64,000 nucleotides of DNA, taken from positions 1 through 64,000 of the forward strand of contig CALFXR010000207.1 in NCBI GenBank assembly GCA_937958475.1, written 5' to 3'. Numbering within the stretch: position 1 is the first letter of the stretch; the number at the start of each line of letters is the position of its first letter. Position numbers and translations under genes: made by a program. Below are positions 27,940 through 37,347 of this stretch, in pieces. The DNA is from an uncultured Mesorhizobium sp. Its GTDB lineage: Bacteria > Pseudomonadota > Alphaproteobacteria > Rhizobiales > Rhizobiaceae. The notes below the pieces were generated by a model. It made no database searches. It was given only the letters and a program-made list of their open reading frames with translations, and was not told where the DNA came from.

Positions 27940-28296
27940 ATGCGGCCGCTATGGTTCGCCCTCGGATCGGCCAGCCTCGGCCTCGGCATCATCGGCATCT
28001 TCCTGCCGCTGCTGCCGACGACGCCCTTCGTGCTGCTCGCGGCGTTCTTCTTCTCGCGCTCGTCGCCGGCCGTGCACGACTGGCTGCTGGCGCACAGGAC
28101 CTTCGGCCCGGCCATCCGCGACTGGCGCGACAACCGCGCCATCAGCCGGCGCGGCAAGACGGCCGCGGCGATCGCCATGGGCGCCGCGCTCGCCATCTCC
28201 TTGGCGATGGGGGTGAGCTGGAGCCTGATCGGGATCCAGGTCGTCGTCATGGCCGGCGCGCTGACCTTCGTGCTGACGCGGGCGACTGCCGAATGA
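27940..28296 (+). CDS. DUF454 (YbaN-family) inner-membrane protein
   Basis: 118 residues. The N-terminal LGLGIIGIFLPLLPTTPFVLLAAFFFSRSSP is the DUF454 signature, followed by HDWLLAHRTFGPAIRDWRDNRAI and two C-terminal hydrophobic segments (about 70-90 and 93-112). Members are small inner-membrane proteins of unknown function, often found near heme or respiratory genes. Start ATG 27940 has GGAGAGGGCAGGA upstream; the frame is open further back but is not conserved there. Confidence 0.85.
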   Translation: MRPLWFALGSASLGLGIIGIFLPLLPTTPFVLLAAFFFSRSSPAVHDWLLAHRTFGPAIRDWRDNRAISRRGKTAAAIAMGAALAISLAMGVSWSLIGIQVVVMAGALTFVLTRATAE

Positions 28297-28323
28297 GGGC
28301 AAGCGGCGGCGGAAGCGCGGATC

Positions 28324-29022
28324 TCAGCTAGCGGGGTCGTCGATGAGAAAATTCGGCTTCGCCAGCGATTCCAGCGCCTTGCGGTCGGACAGGCGCACCG
28401 TGCCGCCGTCGACCTCGACGCCGTAGGGGCGCAGCGTGTTGAAGGCGCGCGACAGGTTCTCCGGCGTCATGCCGAGGAGCGAGGCCAACGTGCGCTTGTC
28501 GAACGGCAGTTCGAGCGCGCCGGTGCCGCCCTGGTCGCGGTCGAAGCGCAGCAGCCGGTTGGCGAGCCGCTCCACGGCCGACCGCAGCTTCAGGTCCTTG
28601 TGTTCCTTGACCACCGCCCGGTAGCAGCTGGCCAGTTCGACGACGATCGCGCGGGCGAAGCCGTCGTCGCGGGCGAAGGCGTCGCGGACGTTCTCCGAAG
28701 GGATCAGCAAGAGCTTCGAGCGCAGGCTGGTTCGCGCCGACATGAGGAATATGGCATCCTTGATCGCTGCGGCGAGGATGAAGGTGCCGACCGGCGTGAC
28801 CATGCCGAGCGTCGATTCGCGACCGTTGGCGCGTCCGTAGAGCTCGACGCGGCCTTCGAGGACGACATAGAGGAAGTCGGCCGGCTCGCCCTCGGCGATG
28901 AGGTCGAGCTGCGCCGGGAAGGTCTGCAGGTAGGCGGCCTGCATGAGCGACTCGAAGTTCTCGTCGGTCATGCTGACGAACAGCGGCAGGGCCCTGACCT
29001 GGGGCAAATCCGAAGAACGCAT
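28324..29022 (-). CDS. narR: Crp/Fnr-family transcriptional regulator without Fe-S ligands (NarR/DNR-like)
   Basis: 232 residues. The N-terminal cyclic-nucleotide-like beta-roll spans about 10-125, the dimerisation helix about 126-160, and the C-terminal winged HTH has TLASLLGMTPENLSRAF, giving recognition residues E188, S191 and R192 as in FNR, which reads TTGAT half-sites. It has one cysteine (C133) and no N-terminal cysteine cluster, so it is not an oxygen sensor of the FNR type. It resembles the DNR/NNR/NarR group that responds to NO or nitrite, and position divergent to narK-narGHJI mirrors Paracoccus NarR; the symbol rests on that context. A strong AAGGAGG ribosome site precedes the ATG. 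Confidence 0.8.
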   Translation of the reverse strand: MRSSDLPQVRALPLFVSMTDENFESLMQAAYLQTFPAQLDLIAEGEPADFLYVVLEGRVELYGRANGRESTLGMVTPVGTFILAAAIKDAIFLMSARTSLRSKLLLIPSENVRDAFARDDGFARAIVVELASCYRAVVKEHKDLKLRSAVERLANRLLRFDRDQGGTGALELPFDKRTLASLLGMTPENLSRAFNTLRPYGVEVDGGTVRLSDRKALESLAKPNFLIDDPAS

Positions 29023-29033
29023 TCGGATCCTCC

Positions 29034-29047
29034 TTGATTTTCATCAA
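29034..29047. promoter_or_regulatory. FNR box on the regulator's own start region
   Basis: TTGAT-TTTC-ATCAA, a full match to the FNR consensus. It lies 12-25 bases before the regulator ATG, and the ATCAA half on the minus strand runs into the AAGGAGG ribosome site. This position, downstream of a predicted -10, would block transcription and not activate it. Confidence 0.8.
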
Positions 29048-29074
29048 GCATACAAATGATGGAATTGGCGTCAA
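29047..29074 (-). promoter_or_regulatory. Predicted promoter of the Crp/Fnr regulator gene
   Basis: On the minus strand TTGACG (29069-29074), a 16-bp spacer and TATGCT (29047-29052). Transcription would start near 29040, in the middle of the FNR box at 29034-29047, with a leader of about 18 bases. Confidence 0.55.
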
Positions 29075-29170
29075 CACCCAGACGTTGAATCGAGCACGAT
29101 TTCCCATTCGGTTCATGCGGGATGATCGATTTCCCGGCGGTCCTTGTTTCTTCCGACGCTCCGGGAAGGC

Positions 29171-29184
29171 TTGATCCAAATCAA
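29171..29184. promoter_or_regulatory. FNR box upstream of narK1
   Basis: TTGAT-CCAA-ATCAA, a full match to the FNR/FixK consensus, centred 89 bp before the narK1 start. It is well placed to activate the narK1-narK2-narGHJI operon when oxygen is low. No clear -10 was found at the expected spacing. Confidence 0.85.
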
Positions 29185-29266
29185 CCGTCCAACGCCCGGT
29201 TCGCGGAACCTCGCGCCGAAACAGGCCGCCGGGCACCATTCGAGCCCGGCATTTTGGGGGTCGGAA

Positions 29267-30640
29267 ATGAACTCGCTCGAGCAGGTCACGCCCGCGCAAC
29301 AAACCCGGGTCCTCGGCATGAGCACCGTCGCGTTCACGGTGTGCTTTGCCGTCTGGACGATCTTTTCCATCATCGGCGTGCAGATCAAGAAGGACCTCGG
29401 TCTCAACGATACCGAGTTCGGACTTCTCGTCGGCACGCCGATCCTCACAGGTTCACTCATTCGCCTCCTGCTCGGCGTCTGGACCGACCAGTATGGCGGG
29501 CGGATCATGTTCGTGCTGGTCATGCTGTCGGCGGCCCTCGCGACCTGGCTGCTGACCTTCGCCTACGACTACCCGACCTTCCTTCTCGCCGCGCTCGGCG
29601 TCGGCATCGCGGGCGGCTCGTTCGCGGTCGGCATCGCCTACGTGTCGAAGTGGTATCCGAAGGAACGCCAGGGAACGGCGCTCGGCATCTTCGGCGCCGG
29701 CAATGTCGGCGCCGCGGTGACGAAGTTCCTCGCCCCGATGATCATGGTGGCATTCGGCTGGGAGATGGTGGCGCAAGTCTGGGCCGCCGGGCTGGTCGTC
29801 ATGGCCATCGTCTTCTGGTTCACCACCGACGACGATCCGGACCTCGCCGAACGCCGGCGTCGGGGCGTCAAGCCCGAGCCTCTGTCGGCGATGATCAAGC
29901 CGCTCGCCAACGCCCAGGTCTGGCGCTTCTCGGTCTACTACTTCTTCGTCTTCGGTGCCTTCGTCGCGCTCGCGCTCTGGCTGCCGCGCTACTATGTCGG
30001 CGTCTACGGCCTCGACATCGTCACCGCCGGCATGCTCGGCGCCGCATATTCGCTGCCCGGCAGCCTGTTCCGCATCCTCGGCGGCACGCTGTCCGACCGC
30101 TACGGCGCGCGGCGGGTCATGTACTGGACCTTCATCGGCGCAGCGATCACCACCTTCTTCCTGAGCTATCCGGCGACCCGCTACATCGTCGCCGGCATCA
30201 ACGGGCCGATCGAGTTCGAGATCGCCATCGGCTTCCTGCCCTTCACGATGCTTACCTTCGTGCTCGGATTCTTCATGAGCCTCGGCAAGGCGGCGGTCTA
30301 CAAGCACATCCCGATCTACTACCCCAACCGCGTCGGCGCGGTCGGCGGCATCGTCGGCCTCGTCGGCGGCCTGGGCGGCTTCGTCCTGCCGATCGCCTTC
30401 GGCGCGCTCAACGACCTGATCGGCGTGTGGACGAGCTGCTTCATGCTGCTCTTCGTCATCGTCACGATCAGCCTGATCTGGATGCACCTCGCCATCCGCG
30501 AGATGGAGAAGTCCGCGCATCCCGGCCTGCGCCAGCCCCGCGACTTCCCCGAACTCGAAGCCACGCAAATCGCCGCCGGCAAGTCCGAACCGAAGCTCGC
30601 GGCACGCGTGCTCGGCGTCGCGCCGGCCGGCGAGCACTGA
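29267..30640 (+). CDS. narK1: Nitrate transporter, NarK1 type (MFS)
   Basis: 457 residues, twelve predicted membrane segments of the NNP family. The motif GVGIAGGSFAVGIAYVSKWY and the later KAAVYKHIPIYYPNRVGAVGG carry the glycine-rich nitrate-signature regions in helices 5 and 11. Type 1 NarK proteins are thought to import nitrate with protons. ATG 29267 was chosen because conserved sequence begins there; the frame is open to 29144 but crosses the FNR box. It is separate from narK2, whereas Paracoccus has the two fused. Confidence 0.9.
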   Translation: MNSLEQVTPAQQTRVLGMSTVAFTVCFAVWTIFSIIGVQIKKDLGLNDTEFGLLVGTPILTGSLIRLLLGVWTDQYGGRIMFVLVMLSAALATWLLTFAYDYPTFLLAALGVGIAGGSFAVGIAYVSKWYPKERQGTALGIFGAGNVGAAVTKFLAPMIMVAFGWEMVAQVWAAGLVVMAIVFWFTTDDDPDLAERRRRGVKPEPLSAMIKPLANAQVWRFSVYYFFVFGAFVALALWLPRYYVGVYGLDIVTAGMLGAAYSLPGSLFRILGGTLSDRYGARRVMYWTFIGAAITTFFLSYPATRYIVAGINGPIEFEIAIGFLPFTMLTFVLGFFMSLGKAAVYKHIPIYYPNRVGAVGGIVGLVGGLGGFVLPIAFGALNDLIGVWTSCFMLLFVIVTISLIWMHLAIREMEKSAHPGLRQPRDFPELEATQIAAGKSEPKLAARVLGVAPAGEH

Positions 30641-30682
30641 TCCCTACCCGGAAATCAATTCGAACCGTCGACGGAGACCGTC

Positions 30683-32032
30683 ATGACCGAAACAAACCTC
30701 CCAGCAAGCGGCACGCTCGGCCGCTGGGAACCGGAAAACGAGAGTTTCTGGAACGCGACCGGGCGTTCCGTCGCCAACCGGACGCTCGTCGTCACCACGA
30801 TGGGGCTGATCCTCGCCTTCATCATGTGGTTCGTGGTCTCGGCGCTCGTCGTGCGGCTGCCGCAGATCGGCTTCCAGCTGACCACCGGCCAGCTGTTCTG
30901 GCTGGCGGCCATGCCCGGCCTCGCCGGGGGCACGCTGCGGCTCGCCCACATGTTCCTCGTGCCGATTTTCGGCACGCGCAAGGTGGTCAGCGTCTCGACG
31001 CTGTCGCTGATCATCCCAGCCGTGGGCTGGTACTACGCCGTGCAGGATCCGACGACGCCGTTCTGGTGGCTGATGGTGCTGGCGTTCCTGGCAGGCCTCG
31101 GCGGCGGCAACTTCTCCTCCTTCATGCCGTCGACCAGCCTGTTCTACCCCAAGCGCCTGCAGGGCACCGCACTGGCGATCCAGGCGGGCATCGGCAATTT
31201 CGGCGTCTCCGTCGTCCAGTTCGTCACGCCCTGGGTCATCGGCTTCAGCCTGATCGGCGGCTCCGCCTGGCTGGGCGCCTCGCAGACCATGACCAAGGGC
31301 GGCGTCGAGAGCCAGGTCTTCCTGCAGAACGCGGTCGCGATCTACGTGCCGATCATCCTGGTCGTCGGCCTCATCGCCTGGGCGTCGCTGCGCTCGGTGC
31401 CGGTGAAGGCCAACTTCGCCGAACAGTTCGACATCTTCGGCTCGCGCCACACCTGGTCGATGACCTCGCTCTACATGATGACCTTCGGCGCCTTCTCCGG
31501 CCTGTCGGCAACTTTCCCGCTGCTCATCAAGCAGTGCTACGGCGGCCTCGAAGGCGCCCCCGATCCGCTCACCTACGCCTTCTACGGCCCGCTGGTCGGT
31601 TCGGTCGCCCGCGTCATCGCCGGTCCGGTCTCGGATCGGCTGGGCGGTGCCCGGGTCACGCACTGGGCGGCGCTCGGCATGCTTCTTTGCGCCATCGCGG
31701 TACCGTTCTTCACCACGCCGACCTCGATGGACCAGTTCCCGCTGTTCGTCGCCGCGATGCTGGCGCTGTTCTTCTTCGCCGGCGTCGGCAATGCCTCGAC
31801 CTTCAAGCAGATGCCGATGATCTTTCCGCCTCGCCAGGCCGGCGGCGTCATCGGCTTCACCGCCGCGATCGCCGCCTACGGGCCCTTCATCTTCGGCATG
31901 ATGTTCAGCTGGGCCTTCGCCATCTGGGGCACGCCGAACGCCGTGTTCTGGGCGCTCGCGGTCTTCTTCGCCATCAACTTCGCCTTGAACTGGCAGATGT
32001 ACGCGCGGCGCGGCGCGGCCACGCCCTGCTGA
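30683..32032 (+). CDS. narK2: Nitrate/nitrite antiporter, NarK2 type (MFS)
   Basis: 449 residues. A cytoplasmic N-terminal stretch of about 30 residues (RWEPENESFWNATGR) is typical of NarK2. Twelve membrane segments follow, with nitrate-signature glycine regions AGLGGGNFSSFMPSTSLFYP and FPPRQAGGVIGFTAAIAAYG. It exports nitrite in exchange for nitrate during respiration. It lies 42 bases after narK1 and 21 bases before narG. Confidence 0.92.
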   Translation: MTETNLPASGTLGRWEPENESFWNATGRSVANRTLVVTTMGLILAFIMWFVVSALVVRLPQIGFQLTTGQLFWLAAMPGLAGGTLRLAHMFLVPIFGTRKVVSVSTLSLIIPAVGWYYAVQDPTTPFWWLMVLAFLAGLGGGNFSSFMPSTSLFYPKRLQGTALAIQAGIGNFGVSVVQFVTPWVIGFSLIGGSAWLGASQTMTKGGVESQVFLQNAVAIYVPIILVVGLIAWASLRSVPVKANFAEQFDIFGSRHTWSMTSLYMMTFGAFSGLSATFPLLIKQCYGGLEGAPDPLTYAFYGPLVGSVARVIAGPVSDRLGGARVTHWAALGMLLCAIAVPFFTTPTSMDQFPLFVAAMLALFFFAGVGNASTFKQMPMIFPPRQAGGVIGFTAAIAAYGPFIFGMMFSWAFAIWGTPNAVFWALAVFFAINFALNWQMYARRGAATPC

Positions 32033-32053
32033 TCGCCGATCGGAGGAAACGAC

Positions 32054-35000
32054 ATGTCTCACCTTCTCGACCGCCTCAACTTCCTTGCCCGCAGGACTGC
32101 CGGAACCTTCTCCGACGGCCACGGCGTCACGACGACCGAGAGCAGAGCCTGGGAGGACAGCTACCGGAAGCGCTGGCAGCACGACAAGATCGTCCGCTCC
32201 ACCCACGGCGCCAACTGCACCGGATCGTGCTCCTGGAAGATCTACGTCAAGGGCGGCATCGTCACCTGGGAGACGCAGCAGACCGACTACCCGCGCACGC
32301 GCCCCGACCTGCCGAACCACGAGCCGCGCGGCTGTTCGCGCGGTGCGAGCTACAGCTGGTACATGTATTCGGCCAACCGGGTTAAGTACCCGCTGATCCG
32401 CTCGCGGCTCCTGAAGCTGTGGCGGAAGGAGAGGGCGGTGCGCACGCCCGTCGGCGCCTGGGCGGCGATCCAGGAGGATCCGGCCAAGCGTGCGGACTAT
32501 GTCCGCATGCGCGGGCTCGGCGGCTTCGTTCGCGCCACCTGGGACGAAGTCAACGAGATCATCGCCGCGGCCAACGCCTACACCGCGAAGAAATGGGGGC
32601 CGGACCGCGTCATCGGCTTCTCGCCGATCCCAGCCATGTCGATGGTCTCCTATGCGGCCGGCTCGCGCTACCTGTCTCTGCTCGGCGGCGTCTGCATGTC
32701 GTTCTACGACTGGTACTGTGACCTGCCGCCGTCCTCGCCGATGACATGGGGCGAGCAGACGGACGTTCCGGAATCGGCGGACTGGTACAATTCCGGCTTC
32801 CTGATCCTGTGGGGTTCCAACGTCCCGCAGACGCGCACGCCGGATGCCCACTTCTACACCGAGGTGCGCTATCGCGGCGCCAAGTCGGTGGTCGTGTCGC
32901 CCGACTATTCGGAAGCGGCGAAGTTCTCCGACCTGTGGCTGCATCCCAAGCAGGGCACGGACGCGGCGCTTGCCATGGCGATGGGCCACGTCATCCTTCG
33001 CGAGTTCCACCTCGACCGCCAGGCCGAGTATTTCGAGGACTACTGCCGCCGCTACACCGACATGCCGATGCTGGTGAAGCTGGTGAAGAAGGGTGGCCAC
33101 TTCGTTCCCGATCGCCTGCTGCGCGCCTCCGACTTCGAGGGCTCTCTCGGCGAGACCAACAATCCCGAGTGGAAGACGGTCGCCATCGACGGAAAGACCA
33201 TGAAGCCGGTCGCGCCCCTGGGATCGGTCGGCTACCGCTGGGGCGAGCAGGGCAAGTGGAACCTCGAGACCAAGGACGGCAAGGGCGCCGAGGTCGAGCT
33301 GGCGCTCAGCCTGATCCTCGAGGAGCATCGCGACCAGGTGGCGCCGGTGGCGTTCCCCTATTTCGGCAACCGCGAACATGATCACTTCGCCGGCACCAAG
33401 CACGATAGCGTTCTGCTGCGCTCCGTTCCGGCGAAAAGGATGAACCTCGCCGACGGCGAGACGCTGGTGGCGACCGTGTTCGACCTGTTCGTCGCCAACT
33501 ACGGGCTCGACCGCGGCCTTGGCGACACCAACTCGGCGAAGTCCTTCGACGAGGACATTCCCTACACCCCGGCATGGGCGGAGAAGGTCACCGGCGTGCC
33601 GCGCGGCCACATCACGACGGTCGCCCGCGAATTCGCCCGCAACGCCGAGAAGACCAGGGGCCGCTCCATGGTCATCCTCGGGGCAGGGCTGAACCACTGG
33701 TATCACATGGACATGAACTACCGGGGGATCATCAATCTCCTGGTGATGTGCGGCTGCGTCGGCCAGTCCGGCGGCGGCTGGAGCCACTATGTCGGCCAGG
33801 AGAAGCTGCGGCCGCAGACCGGCTGGACCGCGCTCGCCTTCGCGCTGGACTGGAACCGCCCGCCGCGGCAGATGAACTCGACTTCCTTCTTCTACGCGCA
33901 CACCGACCAGTGGCGCTACGAGACGCTGAAGGTCGACGAGATCCTGTCGCCGACGGCACCGGAAGGACCGTGGGACGGCACGCTGATCGACTACAACATC
34001 CGCGCCGAGCGGATGGGCTGGCTGCCGTCGGCACCGCAGCTGAAGAGCAACCCGCTCGAGGTCGCCCGCGCGGCCGCCGCAGCGGGCCAGGAGGCCAAGG
34101 ACTACGTGGCCTCCCAGCTCAAGTCGGGTGGGCTCGAGATGTCGTGCGAGGACCCCGACGACGAGGCCAACTGGCCGCGCAACCTGTTCGTCTGGCGCTC
34201 CAACCTGCTCGGCTCGTCCGGTAAGGGGCACGAGTACTTCCTGAAGCACCTGCTCGGCACGTCGCACGGCGTGCTCGGCAAGGATCTCGGCGACGAAGGC
34301 CGGCAGCGGGCGAAGGAAGCCGTCTGGCACGACAAGGCGCCGGAAGGGAAGCTCGACCTCCTGGTCACGCTCGACTTCCGCATGTCGACCACCTGCGTCT
34401 ATTCCGACATCGTCCTGCCGACGGCCACCTGGTACGAGAAGAACGACCTCAATACCTCCGACATGCACCCGTTCATCCATCCGCTGACGAGTGCGGTGGA
34501 TCCGGCCTGGGACGCACGCAGCGACTGGGAGATCTTCAAGGGCATTGCCCGGAAGTTCTCGGATGTCGCGCCGGAAGTGCTCGGCGTCGAGAAGGACGTC
34601 GTGCTCGTGCCGATCCTGCACGACACGGCGGGCGAACTCGCCCAGCCGTTCGACGTGAAGGACTGGAAGAAGGGCGAGGTCGAGGCGATCCCCGGGCGCA
34701 CGATGCCCGCGGTCGCCGTCGTCGAGCGCGACTATCCGAACCTCTATCGCCGCTTCACCGCGCTCGGGCCGCTGATGGACAAGCTCGGCAACGGCGGCAA
34801 GGGCATCTCCTGGAACACCCAGCACGAGGTCGATCTGCTCGGGCGTCTCAACGGCCTGGTGACGGAGGAGGGGGCCACCAAGGGCCGTCCGCGCATCGAG
34901 AGCGACATCGACGCGACCGAGGTGATCCTGTCGCTGGCGCCGGAAACCAACGGCGAGGTGGCGGTGAAGGCCTGGCAGGCCTTGTCGAAAGCAACGGGGC

Positions 35001-35812
35001 GCGAGCATGCGCACCTGGCGCTGCCCAAGGAGGACGAGAAGATCCGCTTCCGCGACGTCGTCGCGCAGCCGCGCAAGATCATCTCCTCGCCGACCTGGTC
35101 GGGCCTGGAATCGGAGAAGGTCTGCTACAATGCCGGTTACACGAACGTCCACGAGCTGATCCCGTGGCGGACGCTGACCGGCCGCCAGCAACTCTACCAG
35201 GACCATCTGTGGATGCGCGCCTTCGGCGAGGCGCTGTGCGTCTACCGGCCGCCGATCGACACCAAGTCGATCAACCCGGTCATCGAGGCGAAGTCGGGCG
35301 GCACGCCGCACGTGGTGCTGAACTTCATCACCCCGCACCAGAAGTGGGGCATCCACTCGACCTATTCCGACAATCTGATGATGCTGACGCTGAACCGCGG
35401 CGGACCGGTCGTCTGGCTGTCGGAGACCGACGCGGCGAAGGCCGGCATCGCCGACAACGACTGGGTCGAGGTCTACAACGTCAACGGCGCCATCGTCGCC
35501 CGCGCCGTGGTCTCCCAGCGCATGAAGGAAGGCACGATCTTCATGTATCACGCGCAGGAGAAGATCGTGAACACGCCCGGCTCGCCGACCACCGGCCAGC
35601 GCGGCGGCATCCACAACTCGGTGACGAGGGCGATCACCAAGCCGACCCACATGATCGGCGGCTACGCCCAGCAATCCTACGGTTTCAACTACTACGGCAC
35701 GGTGGGTTCCAACCGCGACGAGTTCGTCATTGTCCGCAAGCTGGACAGTGTCGACTGGATGGAAGGTCCGCACCCTGGATCGGTCGCGAATGCGAAGGAG
35801 GCGGCAGAATGA
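32054..35812 (+). CDS. narG: Respiratory nitrate reductase, alpha (Mo-bisMGD) subunit
   Basis: 1,252 residues, full NarG length. FS0 [4Fe-4S] ligands are H51, C55, C59 and C94 (HGANCTGSCSW, PRGCSRG). The Mo-ligand region is SFYDWYCDLPPSSPMTWGEQ, with Asp223 matching the Mo-binding Asp of E. coli NarG. Other molybdopterin-binding motifs include SNVPQTRTPDAHFY. It is cytoplasmic, reduces nitrate to nitrite and receives electrons from NarH. There is no Tat signal, as expected. GGAGGAAAC precedes the ATG, and the stop overlaps narH (ATGA). Confidence 0.98.
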   Translation: MSHLLDRLNFLARRTAGTFSDGHGVTTTESRAWEDSYRKRWQHDKIVRSTHGANCTGSCSWKIYVKGGIVTWETQQTDYPRTRPDLPNHEPRGCSRGASYSWYMYSANRVKYPLIRSRLLKLWRKERAVRTPVGAWAAIQEDPAKRADYVRMRGLGGFVRATWDEVNEIIAAANAYTAKKWGPDRVIGFSPIPAMSMVSYAAGSRYLSLLGGVCMSFYDWYCDLPPSSPMTWGEQTDVPESADWYNSGFLILWGSNVPQTRTPDAHFYTEVRYRGAKSVVVSPDYSEAAKFSDLWLHPKQGTDAALAMAMGHVILREFHLDRQAEYFEDYCRRYTDMPMLVKLVKKGGHFVPDRLLRASDFEGSLGETNNPEWKTVAIDGKTMKPVAPLGSVGYRWGEQGKWNLETKDGKGAEVELALSLILEEHRDQVAPVAFPYFGNREHDHFAGTKHDSVLLRSVPAKRMNLADGETLVATVFDLFVANYGLDRGLGDTNSAKSFDEDIPYTPAWAEKVTGVPRGHITTVAREFARNAEKTRGRSMVILGAGLNHWYHMDMNYRGIINLLVMCGCVGQSGGGWSHYVGQEKLRPQTGWTALAFALDWNRPPRQMNSTSFFYAHTDQWRYETLKVDEILSPTAPEGPWDGTLIDYNIRAERMGWLPSAPQLKSNPLEVARAAAAAGQEAKDYVASQLKSGGLEMSCEDPDDEANWPRNLFVWRSNLLGSSGKGHEYFLKHLLGTSHGVLGKDLGDEGRQRAKEAVWHDKAPEGKLDLLVTLDFRMSTTCVYSDIVLPTATWYEKNDLNTSDMHPFIHPLTSAVDPAWDARSDWEIFKGIARKFSDVAPEVLGVEKDVVLVPILHDTAGELAQPFDVKDWKKGEVEAIPGRTMPAVAVVERDYPNLYRRFTALGPLMDKLGNGGKGISWNTQHEVDLLGRLNGLVTEEGATKGRPRIESDIDATEVILSLAPETNGEVAVKAWQALSKATGREHAHLALPKEDEKIRFRDVVAQPRKIISSPTWSGLESEKVCYNAGYTNVHELIPWRTLTGRQQLYQDHLWMRAFGEALCVYRPPIDTKSINPVIEAKSGGTPHVVLNFITPHQKWGIHSTYSDNLMMLTLNRGGPVVWLSETDAAKAGIADNDWVEVYNVNGAIVARAVVSQRMKEGTIFMYHAQEKIVNTPGSPTTGQRGGIHNSVTRAITKPTHMIGGYAQQSYGFNYYGTVGSNRDEFVIVRKLDSVDWMEGPHPGSVANAKEAAE

Positions 35813-37347
35813 AGATCCGCGCGCAAATCGGCATGGTGCTGAACCTCGACAAGTGCATCGGGTGTCACACCTGTTCGGTGACCTGCAAGAACGTCTGGAC
35901 GAACCGCGAGGGCGTCGAATACGCCTGGTTCAACAATGTCGAGACCAAGCCCGGCGTCGGTTATCCCAAGGAGTGGGAGAACCAGAAGAAGTGGAACGGC
36001 GGCTGGGTGCGCAAGGCCAACGGCCGCATCGAGCCGAAGATGGGCGCCAAGTGGCGCATCCTGGCGAAGATCTTCGCCAATCCGGACCTGCCGGAGATCG
36101 ACGACTACTACGAGCCGTTCGACTTCGACTACGGCCATCTGCAGACCGCCAAGGAAAGCCGGACGACGCCGACCGCGAGGCCGCGCTCGATGATCACCGG
36201 CGAACGCATGGAGAAGATCGAGTGGGGGCCGAACTGGGAAGAAATCCTCGGCGGGGAATTCTCCAAGCGCTCGAAGGACGCCAATTTCGAGGGCATCGAG
36301 AAGGAGATCTACGGCCAGTTCGAGAACACCTTCATGATGTATCTGCCGAGGCTGTGCGAGCACTGCCTCAACCCGACCTGCGTGGCCGCGTGCCCGTCGG
36401 GGGCGATCTACAAGCGCGAGGACGACGGCATCGTCCTCATCGACCAAGAGAAGTGCCGCGGCTGGCGCATGTGCGTGTCGGGCTGCCCGTACAAGAAGAT
36501 CTACTACAACTGGTCGTCGGGCAAATCCGAGAAGTGCGTGTTCTGCTACCCGCGCATCGAGGCCGGCCATCCGACGGTGTGCTCGGAGACCTGCGTCGGG
36601 CGCATCCGCTATCTCGGCGTCGTGCTCTATGACGCCGACCGCATCGCGCATGCGGCGTCGACCGCCGACGAGAAGGATCTCTACGAGGAGCAGCTGAAGG
36701 TCTTCCTCGACCCGAACGATCCGGCCGTCGTCGCCCAGGCGCGCAAGGACGGCGTGCCGGAAGCCTGGCTCGAGGCGGCGAAGAGGTCGCCGGTGTGGAA
36801 GATGGCGATGGAGTGGAAGGTGGCCTTCCCGCTGCATCCCGAATACCGGACGCTGCCGATGGTCTGGTACATCCCGCCGCTGTCGCCGCTGCAGTCGGCC
36901 GCCGAGGCCGGCAAGATCGGCATGGACGGCGACATGCCGGACGTGCGCTCGCTGCGCATCCCCGTGCGCTACCTCGCCAACCTGCTCACCGCCGGCAAGG
37001 AGGAGCCCGTCGTCTCGGCGCTGGAGCGCATGCTCGCCATGCGCGCCTACATGCGCGGCAAGAGCGTCGACGGCGTCATCGACGAAAGCGTGGCGGCCCG
37101 GGTCGGCATGACCGGCGCCATGATCGAGGAGATGTACCAGATCATGGCGATCGCCAACTACGAGGACCGCTTCGTCATCCCGACGAGCCATCGGGAAATC
37201 TCCGAGGACGCCTACGACGTGCGCGGCTCCTGCGGCTTCTCCTTCGGCAACGGCTGCTCGGGCGGCACGTCCGACGCCGATCTCTTCGGCGCCAAGAAAC
37301 GCAAGACCGTGCAGACGCCCACGGACATCTTCAGGGAGCAGGTCTGA
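35809..37347 (+). CDS. narH: Respiratory nitrate reductase, beta (Fe-S) subunit
   Basis: 512 residues. Cysteines C16, C19, C22 and C26 open the first cluster; CEHCLNPTCVAACP, CRGWRMCVSGCP and CVFCYPRIEAG ... CSETCVG supply the rest. Trp replaces a Cys in CRGWRMC, the hallmark that makes FS4 a [3Fe-4S] cluster in NarH. It relays electrons from NarI hemes to NarG. The start overlaps narG, and the stop shares an A with the narJ start (TGATG). Confidence 0.97.
   Translation: MKIRAQIGMVLNLDKCIGCHTCSVTCKNVWTNREGVEYAWFNNVETKPGVGYPKEWENQKKWNGGWVRKANGRIEPKMGAKWRILAKIFANPDLPEIDDYYEPFDFDYGHLQTAKESRTTPTARPRSMITGERMEKIEWGPNWEEILGGEFSKRSKDANFEGIEKEIYGQFENTFMMYLPRLCEHCLNPTCVAACPSGAIYKREDDGIVLIDQEKCRGWRMCVSGCPYKKIYYNWSSGKSEKCVFCYPRIEAGHPTVCSETCVGRIRYLGVVLYDADRIAHAASTADEKDLYEEQLKVFLDPNDPAVVAQARKDGVPEAWLEAAKRSPVWKMAMEWKVAFPLHPEYRTLPMVWYIPPLSPLQSAAEAGKIGMDGDMPDVRSLRIPVRYLANLLTAGKEEPVVSALERMLAMRAYMRGKSVDGVIDESVAARVGMTGAMIEEMYQIMAIANYEDRFVIPTSHREISEDAYDVRGSCGFSFGNGCSGGTSDADLFGAKKRKTVQTPTDIFREQV

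Noticed and set aside
30644..35773. A 1,709-codon open frame on the minus strand across narK2, narG and the start of narH
   Set aside because: It is a third-position shadow of the + strand genes in high-GC DNA. The translation is low in complexity, rich in Arg, Val, Leu, Asp and His, and matches no family, whereas narK2, narG and narH are unmistakable.
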